49,682 nt of DNA from Propylenella binzhouense (lineage in GTDB: Bacteria; Pseudomonadota; Alphaproteobacteria; Rhizobiales; Afifellaceae), in the NCBI RefSeq assembly GCF_009866965.1, contig NZ_SPKJ01000023.1:1-49682 (forward strand), given 5' to 3'. Every line of letters starts with the position of its first letter. The first letter of the stretch is position 1. The position numbers and the translations under genes are program-made. Shown piece after piece: positions 43,101-49,682 of this stretch. Below the pieces are notes generated by a model. It was not told the DNA's origin. It was given only the letters and a program-made list of their open reading frames with translations, and did not search any database.

Positions 43101-44487
43101 CCTCGGGGCGAAGAACCGCCGCCTGCGCGTCCACTACCTGCTTGAGGCCGGCTGGAAGGCCGACGCCGCGATCCAGGGGCTCGGGCGCACCAACCGCACC
43201 AACCAGGCGCAGCCGCCGCTGTTCCGGCCGATCGCCACTGACGTGAAGGCCGAGAAGCGCTTCCTCTCTACCATCGCGCGCAGGCTCGACACCTTGGGCG
43301 CGATCACGCGCGGCCAGCGCCAGACCGGCGGCCAGGGCCTGTTCCGTGCCGACGACAATCTTGAGAGCGTCTACGCCCGCGCCGCGCTGCGCCAGCTCTA
43401 CATGCTGCTCTACGCCGGCAAGGTCGAGGGCTGCTCGCTCGGACGCTTTGAGGACGCGACCGGCCTCTCGCTCACCGACCGGGACGGCTCGCTGAAGGAG
43501 GAGCTGCCGCCGATCACGCAGTTCCTCAATCGCCTGCTCGCGCTCACCATCGACCTGCAGAACACCCTCTTCGAGGTGTTCGAGGGCTTGCTCCGCGCCA
43601 AGATCGAGGGCGCGATCGCGTCTGGCACCTACGACCGCGGCGTCGAGACGATCACGGCCGAGAGCCTGACCGTCGCCGAGCGGCGGACGATCTACACGCA
43701 TCCCGGCACCGGGGCCGAGACGCAGGTGTTCACGGTCGCACGCCGCGATCGAAACGACCCGCTGACGCTCGCCCAGGCGCTGGACCGCGCCCGCGAACGC
43801 GGTTGCCGGATGCTCGTCAATGCCAAGTCGCACCGGGCCGCCGTGCAGGTCCCGGCGCCGAGCCTCGTGCTCGACGACGGCGAGGTCGAGCGTCGCATCC
43901 GGCTCATCCGCCCGATGGAGCGCGTGTCGCTCGCCGCGGCCACGCTGCCGGCGACCTCTTGGGAGGAGGCGGAGGAGAACGTCTTTGCCGCCGCATGGCA
44001 AGCGGAGCTGGCCGAACTGCCCGCGTTCGCCGAGAGCACGATGTATGTCGTGACCGGCTTGCTGCTGCCGATCTGGCGCCGGCTGCCCGACGAGGGGTGC
44101 CGCGTTTACCGCCTCCAGACCGATGACGGCGAGCGGGTGATCGGGCGGCAGGCGTCGCCGGCCTGGGTGGCACAGGCGGTTGGCTCCGATGCGCCCACGA
44201 TGGCCGCAGGCGATGCCTGGACTGCCGTGCTCGCCGACGGCGCGACGCTCCATCTCGCCGACGGGCTGACCGTCCGACGCGCCACCGTGATGAACGCCTC
44301 ACGCGTCGAGCTTGCCGGCTTCAGCGACGGCATGGTTGACCGGCTGAAGGCGATGGGGCTCGTCTCCGAGATCATCGCCTGGAAGCTGCGGCTGTTCATC
44401 CCAACCGGCGCACAGGGGCCGAGAATCCTCGGGCTCCTGCTCGGCCGGCACCCGCTCGCGCGGGTCGCCGCGCGGGCGGCGGCGTGA
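40144..44487 (+). CDS. DNA methyltransferase-like / Strawberry-notch helicase fusion (1447 aa)
   Basis: The N-terminal domain (about 120-330) is an N6-adenine-type methyltransferase: LVLEPSAGTGLLAVFAELAG (SAM motif I, about 150), then VLMNPPFSAGAHVEGR (NPPF). A helicase of the Strawberry-notch family follows, with MLGDGTGAGKGRQVAGV (Walker A, about 500), VIVFDESHAMQNAAGG (DESH, about 610) and IQGLGRTNRTNQAQPP (about 1010, the SBNO arginine motif). Such fusions are common on alphaproteobacterial integrative elements and phages. They may modify element DNA against restriction or aid its replication. Both nucleotide and SAM motifs look intact. The start is ATG 40144. Confidence 0.92.
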   Translation: MTPISSAAAAPAASPLPFASSPADRAVALFRAGEQLLPVLARGEAVDARALRTTMESAFGGSDAEGLWGWKDAYEACEVAQLLFLRKFGPAMRARPVAAQLAMLAKVAALLPSQTRRSEESQALQQFSTPIALGFVAGVAAGVTPTDLVLEPSAGTGLLAVFAELAGASLVLNELAETRAGLLDRLFPDAPVTRHDAAHINDHLDAAIQPTVVLMNPPFSAGAHVEGRTADAAYRHLASALARLAEGGRLVAITGANLSPENPSWRDAFVRLQERGTIRFTAAIDGRVYARHGTCVQTRLTVIDSVPAADPSSFPASPGIAADAATLLARVTEQVPPRAAVTTSRTGAPPALRKAASPALRPRAHVARPLAPIAADAVELAYETCDWAPAEGRPISEALYEPYALQSIRIPGAQPHPTPLVQSAAMASAAPPKPSYRPHLPAWLVAEGLLSEAQLETAIYAGEAHSGHLAGSWTVDETFDQVSAAPDDAEAAVRFRRGFMLGDGTGAGKGRQVAGVILDNWLKGRRRALWVSKSDTLIEDAQRDWSALGQERLLITPLSRFRQGTPIRLEQGVLFTTYATLRSDAREEKVSRVRQIVDWLGSDFDGVIVFDESHAMQNAAGGKGERGDQAPSQQGKAGLRLQHALPNARVLYVSATGATTVHNLAYAQRLGLWGGEDFPFATRAEFVQAIEAGGVAAMEVLARDLKSLGLYTARSLSYEGVEYELVEHELTPEQVRIYDAYAGAFEVIHNNLSAAMEAANITGAEGTLNRQAKSAARSAFESAKQRFFNHLITAIKTPTLIRSVERDLAEGHACVVQIVSTGEALMERRLAEIPTEEWGDVSIDITPREYVLDYLAHSFPTQLFEAFTDGEGNLSSRPVYRDGQPVQCREAVERRDRMIERLASLPPVQGALDQIVQRFGTEQVAEVTGRSRRIVPKVGSDGEMLLAVESRAGSANLAETSAFQDDDKRILIFSDAGGTGRSYHADLGAKNRRLRVHYLLEAGWKADAAIQGLGRTNRTNQAQPPLFRPIATDVKAEKRFLSTIARRLDTLGAITRGQRQTGGQGLFRADDNLESVYARAALRQLYMLLYAGKVEGCSLGRFEDATGLSLTDRDGSLKEELPPITQFLNRLLALTIDLQNTLFEVFEGLLRAKIEGAIASGTYDRGVETITAESLTVAERRTIYTHPGTGAETQVFTVARRDRNDPLTLAQALDRARERGCRMLVNAKSHRAAVQVPAPSLVLDDGEVERRIRLIRPMERVSLAAATLPATSWEEAEENVFAAAWQAELAELPAFAESTMYVVTGLLLPIWRRLPDEGCRVYRLQTDDGERVIGRQASPAWVAQAVGSDAPTMAAGDAWTAVLADGATLHLADGLTVRRATVMNASRVELAGFSDGMVDRLKAMGLVSEIIAWKLRLFIPTGAQGPRILGLLLGRHPLARVAARAAA

Positions 44488-44497
44488 GGAGGGGCCG

Positions 44498-45634
44498 ATG
44501 CTGAGCCCCGCTGCCGACCTGGCGCACCGTCTCGCGCGCCACGCCGAGGCGGTGTGCCGCCACTATCTCTCCAACGGCCGCAAGGACGGCCGCTACTGGC
44601 TCGTCGGCGACGTGTTCAACACGCCGGGCCGCAGCCTGTTCGTGCGCCTGACCGGGCCGACCTCAGGCAAGGGCGCGGCGGGGAAGTGGACCGACGCCGC
44701 CACTGGCGAGCATGGCGACCTCCTCGACCTGATCGCGCTGAATCAGGACCTCGACTCGCTCAAGGACACCCTGGACGAGGCCCGCCGGTTCCTCTCGCTT
44801 CCGCGCCCGGTCCGCGAGGCGGAGCTGATAGCGCCTGCGCCGCAGGGATCGCCCGAGGCCGCACGCCGCCTGTGGGCGATCTCGCAGTCCATCGCCGGCA
44901 CGCTCGCCGAGACGTATCTGCGCAGTCGCGGCATTATGGATCTGCGGAATGTCGGATCGCTCCGTTTCCACCCGCGCTGCTACTACCGCGCCGACGAGGA
45001 CTCACCGACCGAGACCTGGCCGGCGCTGATCGCCTCCGTCCGTGACCTCGACGGCACGCTCACCGGCGTCCACCGCACCTGGCTCGACCCGACCACGCGC
45101 GGCAAGGCTCCGGTCGCCACGCAGCGCAAGGCAATGGGTGACCTCCTCGGGCACGCCGTCCGCTTCGGCACGGCTCTCGACATCATGGCGGCCGGCGAGG
45201 GGATCGAGACGATGCTGTCGCTGCGACAGGTTATGCCCGATCTGCCAATGGCCGCGGCGCTCTCGGCCAATCACCTCGCCGCACTGCTGCTGCCCTCGAC
45301 GCTGCGCCGTCTCTACATCGCTTGCGACGACGATCCGGCCGGTCACCGGGCGACGGTGCAATTGACCGAACGGGCGGAGGCGGCCGGGATCCAGGCGCTG
45401 ACGCTGGCGCCGGCCTTGGCCGACTTCAACGAGGACCTGCGCACCCTGGGCGCCGGGGCGCTCGCCGCGGCGCTCCGGGTGCAGCTCGCCCCGGAGGACG
45501 TGGACCGCTTCCTTGCCGCCTTCATAGCAGGCAAGGACCGGGAACGGGTGGCAGGCTCGTCGTTATCGGTCCCGGGCAATTCGGTCGCGGCCGGACCTGA
45601 GCGCCGGGAGAGAGCCCCGCCCACGGCCTTCTGA
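44498..45634 (+). CDS. Toprim-domain primase/helicase-like protein
   Basis: A 378-residue protein starting at ATG 44498 behind GAGGAGGGG. The N-terminus (about 1-100) resembles the zinc-free primase-associated domain of plasmid Toprim proteins (YWLVGDVFNTPGRSLFVRL, GKWTDAATGEHGDLLDLI). The Toprim fold (about 225-310) has MAAGEGIETMLSL (catalytic Glu) and RRLYIACDDDPAGHRA (DxD). It lies 10 bp after the helicase gene and likely works with it in element DNA metabolism. No helicase domain is present. Confidence 0.88.
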   Translation: MLSPAADLAHRLARHAEAVCRHYLSNGRKDGRYWLVGDVFNTPGRSLFVRLTGPTSGKGAAGKWTDAATGEHGDLLDLIALNQDLDSLKDTLDEARRFLSLPRPVREAELIAPAPQGSPEAARRLWAISQSIAGTLAETYLRSRGIMDLRNVGSLRFHPRCYYRADEDSPTETWPALIASVRDLDGTLTGVHRTWLDPTTRGKAPVATQRKAMGDLLGHAVRFGTALDIMAAGEGIETMLSLRQVMPDLPMAAALSANHLAALLLPSTLRRLYIACDDDPAGHRATVQLTERAEAAGIQALTLAPALADFNEDLRTLGAGALAAALRVQLAPEDVDRFLAAFIAGKDRERVAGSSLSVPGNSVAAGPERRERAPPTAF

Positions 45635-45677
45635 GAGGGCGATCGGACCGGAAGCGGCCCGGGCCGGCAACGGCTGC

Positions 45678-45736
45678 GGCCAAGTTTCTTCCCCGGCGCC
45701 GTGCCGGCGCCTCCTCGCGCGACAACAAACTTGGCC
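45678..45736. repeat. Nested inverted repeat in the gap before the DUF2493 gene
   Basis: GGCCAAGTTT (45678-45687) and AAACTTGGCC (45727-45736) form a perfect 10-bp inverted repeat. Within it, two GGCGCC-containing arms (about 45694-45710) can form an inner hairpin. The 228-bp gap (45635-45862) has no credible gene. It is a candidate cruciform, origin or transfer site, but there is no relaxase next to it. Confidence 0.5.
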
Positions 45737-45862
45737 TTCGCCGCCCTCCGCTGCGCTGCGGCCGCTCGGACGTCGCCCGGCGGTGCAGTCCCGGTCCGCC
45801 CCCGGTCTTCGTCGCCTGCGAAGGCCGCGATGGGCGCGGCCACCCGCCGAGAGGACCCGACC

Positions 45863-46801
45863 ATGACGACCGACCACCTTCCCGACGACGAGCCCGCGCA
45901 CGCCGACTCCCCGACCTCCTCGCTCCTGGCCGAACTCCAGCTCTACGGCCACCGTCCCTTCCAGGACGAGCCCGATCCCCGGCCGCTCCCCGAGGAGCCC
46001 GTCGTTCGCGGCGCGCTGGCTGACATCTTCGACGCCCTGGTCTCGACCTTCCAGGACACGCGCCTCGAACCCGACCTCGACGACCTCCTCTGGTCCACGG
46101 TCAACCTCTTCCACCGGGCGACCGACCGCATCGAGCGCGAACTCGACGACAACGAGCAGGCCCAGAAGCGCTCACAGCGCGAGCAGGATGGCTCGGAGGT
46201 GAAGTCCGTCGAGCTGGAACGGCTCCTGGCCGAGGGCCTGACCCTCATCGAACGGCGCAACGCCTTCGAGCTCATGCGCGACCAGGCCGCCGACCTGTTC
46301 GAGACCCACACCGGGTCGATGTGGCGCCCGCACACCGGCTCGATGGTCAACCGCCGCACCATGACCGCCGCGATGATCGACAGCCGCGACTTCCTCGCCG
46401 CCCGCCGCCGGGCCGAGACCGAGGTGATGCTACCCAGTGGACCCAAGGTCGCCTTCACCGGTGGGCTCGACTTCAACGACCACCGGGCGATCTGGACCGC
46501 GCTCGACAAGGTCCACGCCAAGCACCCCGGCATGGTCCTCCTCCACGGCGGCAGCCCCAAGGGCGCCGAGCGCATCGCCGCCTGCTGGGCCGACAACCGC
46601 AAGGTCACGCAGGTCGCTTTCAAGCCTGATTGGACACGCCACGCCAAGGCGGCGCCGTTCAAGCGCAACGACCAGCTCCTTGAGGTCATGCCGATCGGCG
46701 TCGTTGTCTTCCCGGGCTCGGGCATCGCCGACAACCTCGCCGACAAGGCACAAAAGCTCGGCATCCCGCTTTTCGACTTCCGCAAGGGAGGCGGCGCGTG
46801 A
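45863..46801 (+). CDS. DUF2493-domain protein (SLOG-like nucleotide-binding)
   Basis: A 312-residue protein starting at ATG 45863 after GAGAGGACC. The N-terminal half is helical and acidic. The C-terminal DUF2493 domain (about 190-310) shows KVAFTGGLDFNDHRAIWTALDKV, LLHGGSPKGAERIAACWADNRKV, VAFKPDWTRHAKAAPFKRND and VVVFPGSGIADNLADKAQKLGIP, the Rossmann-like pattern of SLOG/DprA-related proteins. It is a common plasmid-backbone protein of unknown substrate. Its stop is 7 bp from the convergent SRAP gene's stop. Confidence 0.9.
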   Translation: MTTDHLPDDEPAHADSPTSSLLAELQLYGHRPFQDEPDPRPLPEEPVVRGALADIFDALVSTFQDTRLEPDLDDLLWSTVNLFHRATDRIERELDDNEQAQKRSQREQDGSEVKSVELERLLAEGLTLIERRNAFELMRDQAADLFETHTGSMWRPHTGSMVNRRTMTAAMIDSRDFLAARRRAETEVMLPSGPKVAFTGGLDFNDHRAIWTALDKVHAKHPGMVLLHGGSPKGAERIAACWADNRKVTQVAFKPDWTRHAKAAPFKRNDQLLEVMPIGVVVFPGSGIADNLADKAQKLGIPLFDFRKGGGA

Positions 46802-46808
46802 GCGCCGC

Positions 46809-47309
46809 CTACCGCTCTCGCTGCACTCGGAAACTACCGGCCGGAAGCGGACGAAGCAGCTCCTCCTCAGGCCTGGTTGGGTCGAGCCAGTCCATTCGAT
46901 CCTCCCGCCGCATCACCACCATCTGCCGCCCGCTGTAGGGCGCGACGTCCGGATTGGCCGCGATCGTGAGGACCGCGTAGGACTCCGGCCAATCCTCCGA
47001 CGCCGGCCGCCAGATGCCCGCAAAATAGAAGGAGTCGCCATCCGCCAGGCTGAACTTCCATCGGGTGCGCTGCGCCCCGGAGCCCGTGGAGAAGAAGAAC
47101 TCCGAGGCGGGCACAAGGCAGCGATGGCTCGGGAAATGCCGTCCCTCCGAGCGGATGTTGATCGCCGGACGATCCTCCGGGCACCTCGGCTTCAGGCCCC
47201 AACGGAGCTCGACGAGCTCGATGTCGTCGCCCGTCCGCCGAATGACCGACGCAGGCTCGCCGGCCTTGTTTCGTGTCCAGTCCCCCCAGAAGCTAAGCTG
47301 CTGACGCAT
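46809..47309 (-). CDS. Degenerate SRAP-family (SOS response-associated peptidase-like) protein
   Basis: A 166-residue protein starting at ATG 47309 (MRQQLSFWGDWTRNKAG). Family core segments are present: LRWGLKPRCPEDRPAINIRSEG, SHRCLVPASEFFFSTGSG, SFYFAGIWRP and APYSGRQMVVM. It lacks the N-terminal Met-Cys that forms the thiazolidine cross-link to abasic DNA, and where active members have PxHxR it has PYSGR. It is therefore unlikely to cross-link abasic sites, but the fold and DNA-binding surface may persist. It is divergent from an intact SRAP gene 45 bp away. Confidence 0.85.
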   Translation of the reverse strand: MRQQLSFWGDWTRNKAGEPASVIRRTGDDIELVELRWGLKPRCPEDRPAINIRSEGRHFPSHRCLVPASEFFFSTGSGAQRTRWKFSLADGDSFYFAGIWRPASEDWPESYAVLTIAANPDVAPYSGRQMVVMRREDRMDWLDPTRPEEELLRPLPAGSFRVQRER

Positions 47310-47354
47310 CGAACCCAGTATATACGCAACCCAGCACCGAGTATTGGGCCTCTC
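47310..47354. promoter_or_regulatory. Divergent promoter region between the two SRAP genes
   Basis: A 45-bp gap with TATATAC (a likely -10 for the minus-strand gene) and an imperfect dyad CCCAGTAT ... GTATTGGG spanning most of it. Shared control of the two genes is likely. No GAAC-N7-GAAC LexA box is seen here. Confidence 0.4.
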
Positions 47355-47942
47355 ATGTGCAATGACTACCGCAGCCGCGTCGACCTGGACACGATCCGGC
47401 AGGACTTCAGCGACATCAAAGTCCGGATCCGTTTCCCGGAAGGCATCCCGAACCTGGAGCCGCGGGACGACATCAAGATCACCGACATCGGAGCGATCGT
47501 CAGGGCCACGCCCGACGAGCCCGGGACGGCCGACCTCCTCCAGCGCCGCTGGAGCTGGCCTGGTCCGAACAAACAACCGGTCTACAACTTCAGGTCCGAC
47601 GGTCGGCACTTCACGAACGGCCGCTGCCTCATCGTCGCCGACGGCTTCTATGAGTTCACGAAACACACGAACCCGAAGAGCAAGACCAAGCACAAGTGGC
47701 TCTTCACCAAGGCCGACGAGCCCTGGTTCTGCATCGCCGGCATCTGGCGCTCCACGGACGTCGGCGAGGCCTTCACCATGCTGACGACGGAGCCCGGTCC
47801 CGACGTCGCGCCTTACCACGACCGGCAGATCGTCGTCCTGCACCGGGCGGATTGGACGCGCTGGCTCGACCCCGACGACTCGGCCAAGGATCTCTTGAGG
47901 CCCCTGCCAGCCGGAAGCCTGCGCGTGGAGCAGGTTGCTTGA
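47355..47942 (+). CDS. SRAP-family protein (HMCES/YedK-like)
   Basis: A 195-residue protein starting MCNDYRSRVDLD, so Cys2 is available after Met removal to cross-link abasic sites in single-stranded DNA. Other family residues are present: WSWPGPNKQPVYNFRSDG, GRCLIVADGFYEFTKH (conserved Glu), FCIAGIWRSTD and APYHDRQIVVL (active-site His). The protein likely shields abasic sites during element replication or transfer. It pairs with the degenerate copy on the other strand. Confidence 0.92.
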   Translation: MCNDYRSRVDLDTIRQDFSDIKVRIRFPEGIPNLEPRDDIKITDIGAIVRATPDEPGTADLLQRRWSWPGPNKQPVYNFRSDGRHFTNGRCLIVADGFYEFTKHTNPKSKTKHKWLFTKADEPWFCIAGIWRSTDVGEAFTMLTTEPGPDVAPYHDRQIVVLHRADWTRWLDPDDSAKDLLRPLPAGSLRVEQVA

Positions 47943-48157
47943 GCGTCGTCACTCCTCGGAGGGCGGCCACCCCGCTCTTAGAGGCGCAATCCTTGGTCCG
48001 GCGCCTGGCCTGACGCCATCAACCCGTGAAGGGTCCGCTTACGCTGTCGCGTGCGGCCGCTGCGGCTGTGCCTTCGCGGTGATCGCGGCCAGCCTCCGGA
48101 CGCATCGGGCGCCTGTCGAGCGGGGATGGTCCCCGCTCCGAAGACAGGAGCCGACCG

Positions 48158-48331
48158 ATGTCCGACAACCTCAGCCTCGCCCAGCAGCTCGCCTGGGACC
48201 TCGCCAGCACGCTCATGGCCTGCATCACCGTGTTCAAGGCCGGCAACGGCCTCTTCAGCGTCTGCCCGTCGGCCGAGTTCGATGGCGACCCCGACACCAT
48301 CGTGGCCGAATATGACCCGTTCGCCGCCTGA
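48158..48331 (+). CDS. Small backbone protein (57 aa)
   Basis: MSDNLSLAQQLAWDLASTL begins a 57-residue protein that ends AEYDPFAA. The start is ATG 48158 with ACAGGAG upstream; a GAGCGGGGA/TCCCCGCTC hairpin lies just before. No family recognised. The same style of short acidic protein occurs in these element backbones. Confidence 0.65.
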   Translation: MSDNLSLAQQLAWDLASTLMACITVFKAGNGLFSVCPSAEFDGDPDTIVAEYDPFAA

Positions 48332-48339
48332 ACGGGTCA
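48314..48339 (+). terminator. Hairpin overlapping the stop of the 57-residue gene
   Basis: GACCCGTTC pairs with GAACGGGTC across GCCGCCT, spanning the stop codon. No T run follows. Confidence 0.5.
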
Positions 48340-48463
48340 TCCGCCGGTCGGCCCGGACCTCCTAAACCGGATTCCGGGCCGGCCGCTCACCTGCTATTGC
48401 TGCCGACGCGCCGTGGAGGAGGTGGGAAGCGCGTCCGATGATCCATTCGTCATGGAGGACGCC

Positions 48464-48979
48464 ATGTTTCTCGCCGTCGCGCTGACCATCCTCGGCCTTG
48501 GCTTCATCTGCTGGCTCCTGTTCACCCTTGCGGTCTACGCGCTGCCCTTCTTCGCGGCCGTGACCGCCGGCCTGTGGGCCTACGGCACCGGCGCGGGCGT
48601 CCTCGGCGCCTTGGCGGTCGGCCTCACCGCGGGAGTCGCCACGCTCGTCGGCGGCCAAATCCTGTTCAGCACCATTCGCTCGACCCTCATAAGTGTGGCG
48701 CTCGCGCTCGCCTTCGCCGCCCCGGCCGCGATCGCGGGTTACCACGCCATTCTCGGCATCTCCGCCATCGGCATCCCGTCCGAAACCTGGCGTCAGGTGT
48801 TCGCCGTCGTGGGCGCCGCCGTCGTCGGCTTCACCGCAGCCGCGCGCCTGACCCTGTTCACGGACCAGTACGGAGGCTCATCGCCGTCCGCTAGGGAAGC
48901 TCGGCCAGAGCCGGCGCCGGAGCCGCTGCGGCTTACGGCCCCGAGCGCCGAATTCACCCTGTCGCGGCTCGACCGCTGA
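48464..48979 (+). CDS. Small membrane protein (171 aa)
   Basis: Starts at ATG 48464 with GGAGG (48454-48458) 5 bp upstream; ATG 48452 is also in frame. Four hydrophobic segments fill residues about 3-145 (MFLAVALTILGLGFICWLLF, then YALPFFAAVTAGLWAYGTG, SVALALAFAAPAAIAGYHAI, VFAVVGAAVVGFTAAARL). A Pro-rich cytoplasmic or periplasmic tail follows. No family recognised. Confidence 0.75.
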   Translation: MFLAVALTILGLGFICWLLFTLAVYALPFFAAVTAGLWAYGTGAGVLGALAVGLTAGVATLVGGQILFSTIRSTLISVALALAFAAPAAIAGYHAILGISAIGIPSETWRQVFAVVGAAVVGFTAAARLTLFTDQYGGSSPSAREARPEPAPEPLRLTAPSAEFTLSRLDR

Positions 48980-49044
48980 TCTTTCGCTCCCGCTATCCAC
49001 AACCCGACCCGCCCTGCGGCGGATTGACTCTGCGGCGATCTGAA

Positions 49045-49059
49045 GAACATAACAGGAAC
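49045..49059 (+). promoter_or_regulatory. LexA (SOS) box upstream of imuA
   Basis: GAAC-ATAACAG-GAAC at 49045-49059 matches the alphaproteobacterial direct-repeat LexA box GAAC-N7-GAAC (GTTC-N7-GTTC). It ends 29 bp before the imuA start. imuA-imuB-dnaE2 operons are known LexA targets in this class. Confidence 0.85.
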
Positions 49060-49088
49060 ATGGATCGGCTCGCAGCCGTTGGAGGACC

Positions 49089-49682
49089 ATGGCGCATCCG
49101 CGGCACACCCGCGTTCTGGATGACTTGCGCGCGCAGATCGCGCGCGTCGAGCGTTCGGGCCGCACCCGCCGCGCCGTCCTGCCGTTCGGGGTGCCTGCCA
49201 TCGACGAGCGCTTGCCGGACGGCGGTCTGGCGCTCGGCGCTTTCCACGAGGTCGGGCCGTCCGGCCCTGAGCTGACGCACGCCGCCGGCGCGGGCCTGTT
49301 CGTCGGCGGCATCCTGGCGCGCCTCAAGGGGCCGGTGCTGTGGTGCCTCAGCCGCCGCGACCTGTTCGCGCCGGCGCTGTCGGCGGTCGGCCTGAAGCCC
49401 GAGCGCCTCCTGTTCGCCGAGACTCACGGCGGTGACTCGAGCGTGCTCCTCGTCATGGAGGAAGGCCTGCGCCACCGCGGCCTGGCCGGCGTCGTCGGCG
49501 AGGTCCGCAAGCTGTCCTTGACCGAGGCGCGCCGCCTGCAACTCGCCGCCGAGGCTTCCGGCGTCATCGCCCTCGCGATCCGGCGCTGGACCGGGGCGAC
49601 CGTCGCCGACCCGACCGCCGCGGCGATCCGCTGGCGGCTGACGGCGCTGCCCTCGACGCCGCTGCCGGTCGCCGGGGTCGGC
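49089..49682 (+). CDS. imuA: SOS mutagenesis protein ImuA, N-terminal part (cut by window edge)
   Basis: An open frame of 198 codons from ATG 49089 behind GGAGG to the window end. MAHPRHTRVLDDLRAQIARVE, LPFGVPAIDERLPDGGLALGAFHEV, GPVLWCLSRRDLFAPALSAVGL and LRHRGLAGVVGEVRKLSLTEARRLQLAAEASG are the ImuA (RecA-like, SulA-related) pattern. ImuA works with ImuB and DnaE2 in damage-induced translesion synthesis. The partner genes would lie just past the window. The LexA box supports SOS induction. Confidence 0.92.
   Translation, partial: MAHPRHTRVLDDLRAQIARVERSGRTRRAVLPFGVPAIDERLPDGGLALGAFHEVGPSGPELTHAAGAGLFVGGILARLKGPVLWCLSRRDLFAPALSAVGLKPERLLFAETHGGDSSVLLVMEEGLRHRGLAGVVGEVRKLSLTEARRLQLAAEASGVIALAIRRWTGATVADPTAAAIRWRLTALPSTPLPVAGVG

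Noticed and set aside
46809-47309. Calling the minus-strand SRAP gene a pseudogene
   Set aside because: The frame is intact, codon use is normal and the promoter gap is compact, so a retained non-catalytic protein is more likely.
8050-49682. CRISPR array
   Set aside because: No regularly spaced repeats of 23 bp or longer and no cas genes were seen.
8040-49682. Second attachment site repeating the tRNA-Gly 3' end
   Set aside because: I found no copy of the tRNA 3' segment in the rest of the window; the right boundary must lie outside it or the left-end model is wrong.

Overview
The window reads as the chromosome of an alphaproteobacterium, probably Hyphomicrobiales (Rhizobiales). It is GC-rich and carries a typical core block of ftsK, amtB, glnK, tesB, a UbiH-type hydroxylase, a Trm112-like protein, a LON-domain protein, a CnoX/YbbN-type thioredoxin and prolyl-tRNA deacylase, ending in tRNA-Gly(GCC). 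A GAAC-N7-GAAC LexA box near the right edge fits the same class. The taxonomic call is inference; there is no rRNA to anchor it.

Layout. (1) 1-8049 is core chromosome. glnK-amtB lies behind a good sigma-54 promoter match, and the tRNA-Gly gene is followed by a terminator. (2) From about 8100 onward the sequence is accessory, apparently a genomic island or integrative element entering at the tRNA-Gly 3' end. Six copies of a 9-bp repeat sit just after the tRNA, followed by a DUF1778/GNAT toxin-antitoxin pair with a palindromic operator. (3) 9580-27961 is one co-directional gene cluster: a GHKL (paraMORC-type) ATPase, a sigma-70-like factor, a second paraMORC ATPase, a DruA-like DUF4338 protein, two large proteins I do not recognise, a 1858-residue DruE-like DEAH helicase with DUF1998, and an SF1 helicase with an N-terminal NERD-like nuclease. 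Several genes are joined by ATGA overlaps. It looks like an unclassified anti-phage or anti-plasmid system that combines Druantia-type parts with paired paraMORC ATPases and its own sigma factor. (4) 27953-28637 is a broken IS21-type remnant at the 3' end of that cluster. (5) 28892-32106 holds a second two-gene unit: a small protein with a faint ADP-ribosyltransferase-like pattern and a large unknown protein. It may be another defence or toxin module.

(6) 32677-49682 is an integrative-element or plasmid-type backbone: ArdC antirestriction protein, DUF6884, a large ParB-like protein without ParA, a DUF5983-like protein, DUF6878, DUF6915, DUF6927, a 1447-residue methyltransferase/Strawberry-notch helicase, a Toprim primase-like protein, a DUF2493 protein, two divergent SRAP proteins (one without catalytic residues), two small proteins, and the start of imuA behind a LexA box. 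Three structured leaders sharing a GAGAGAG loop precede the ardC, parB and helicase genes, and strong GC hairpins fill most of the short gaps. No integrase, relaxase or type IV secretion gene is in the window, so the far end of the element lies outside it.

Together, the backbone genes would protect and maintain the element (antirestriction, ParB, SRAP, ImuA), while regions 3 and 5 look like defence cargo.
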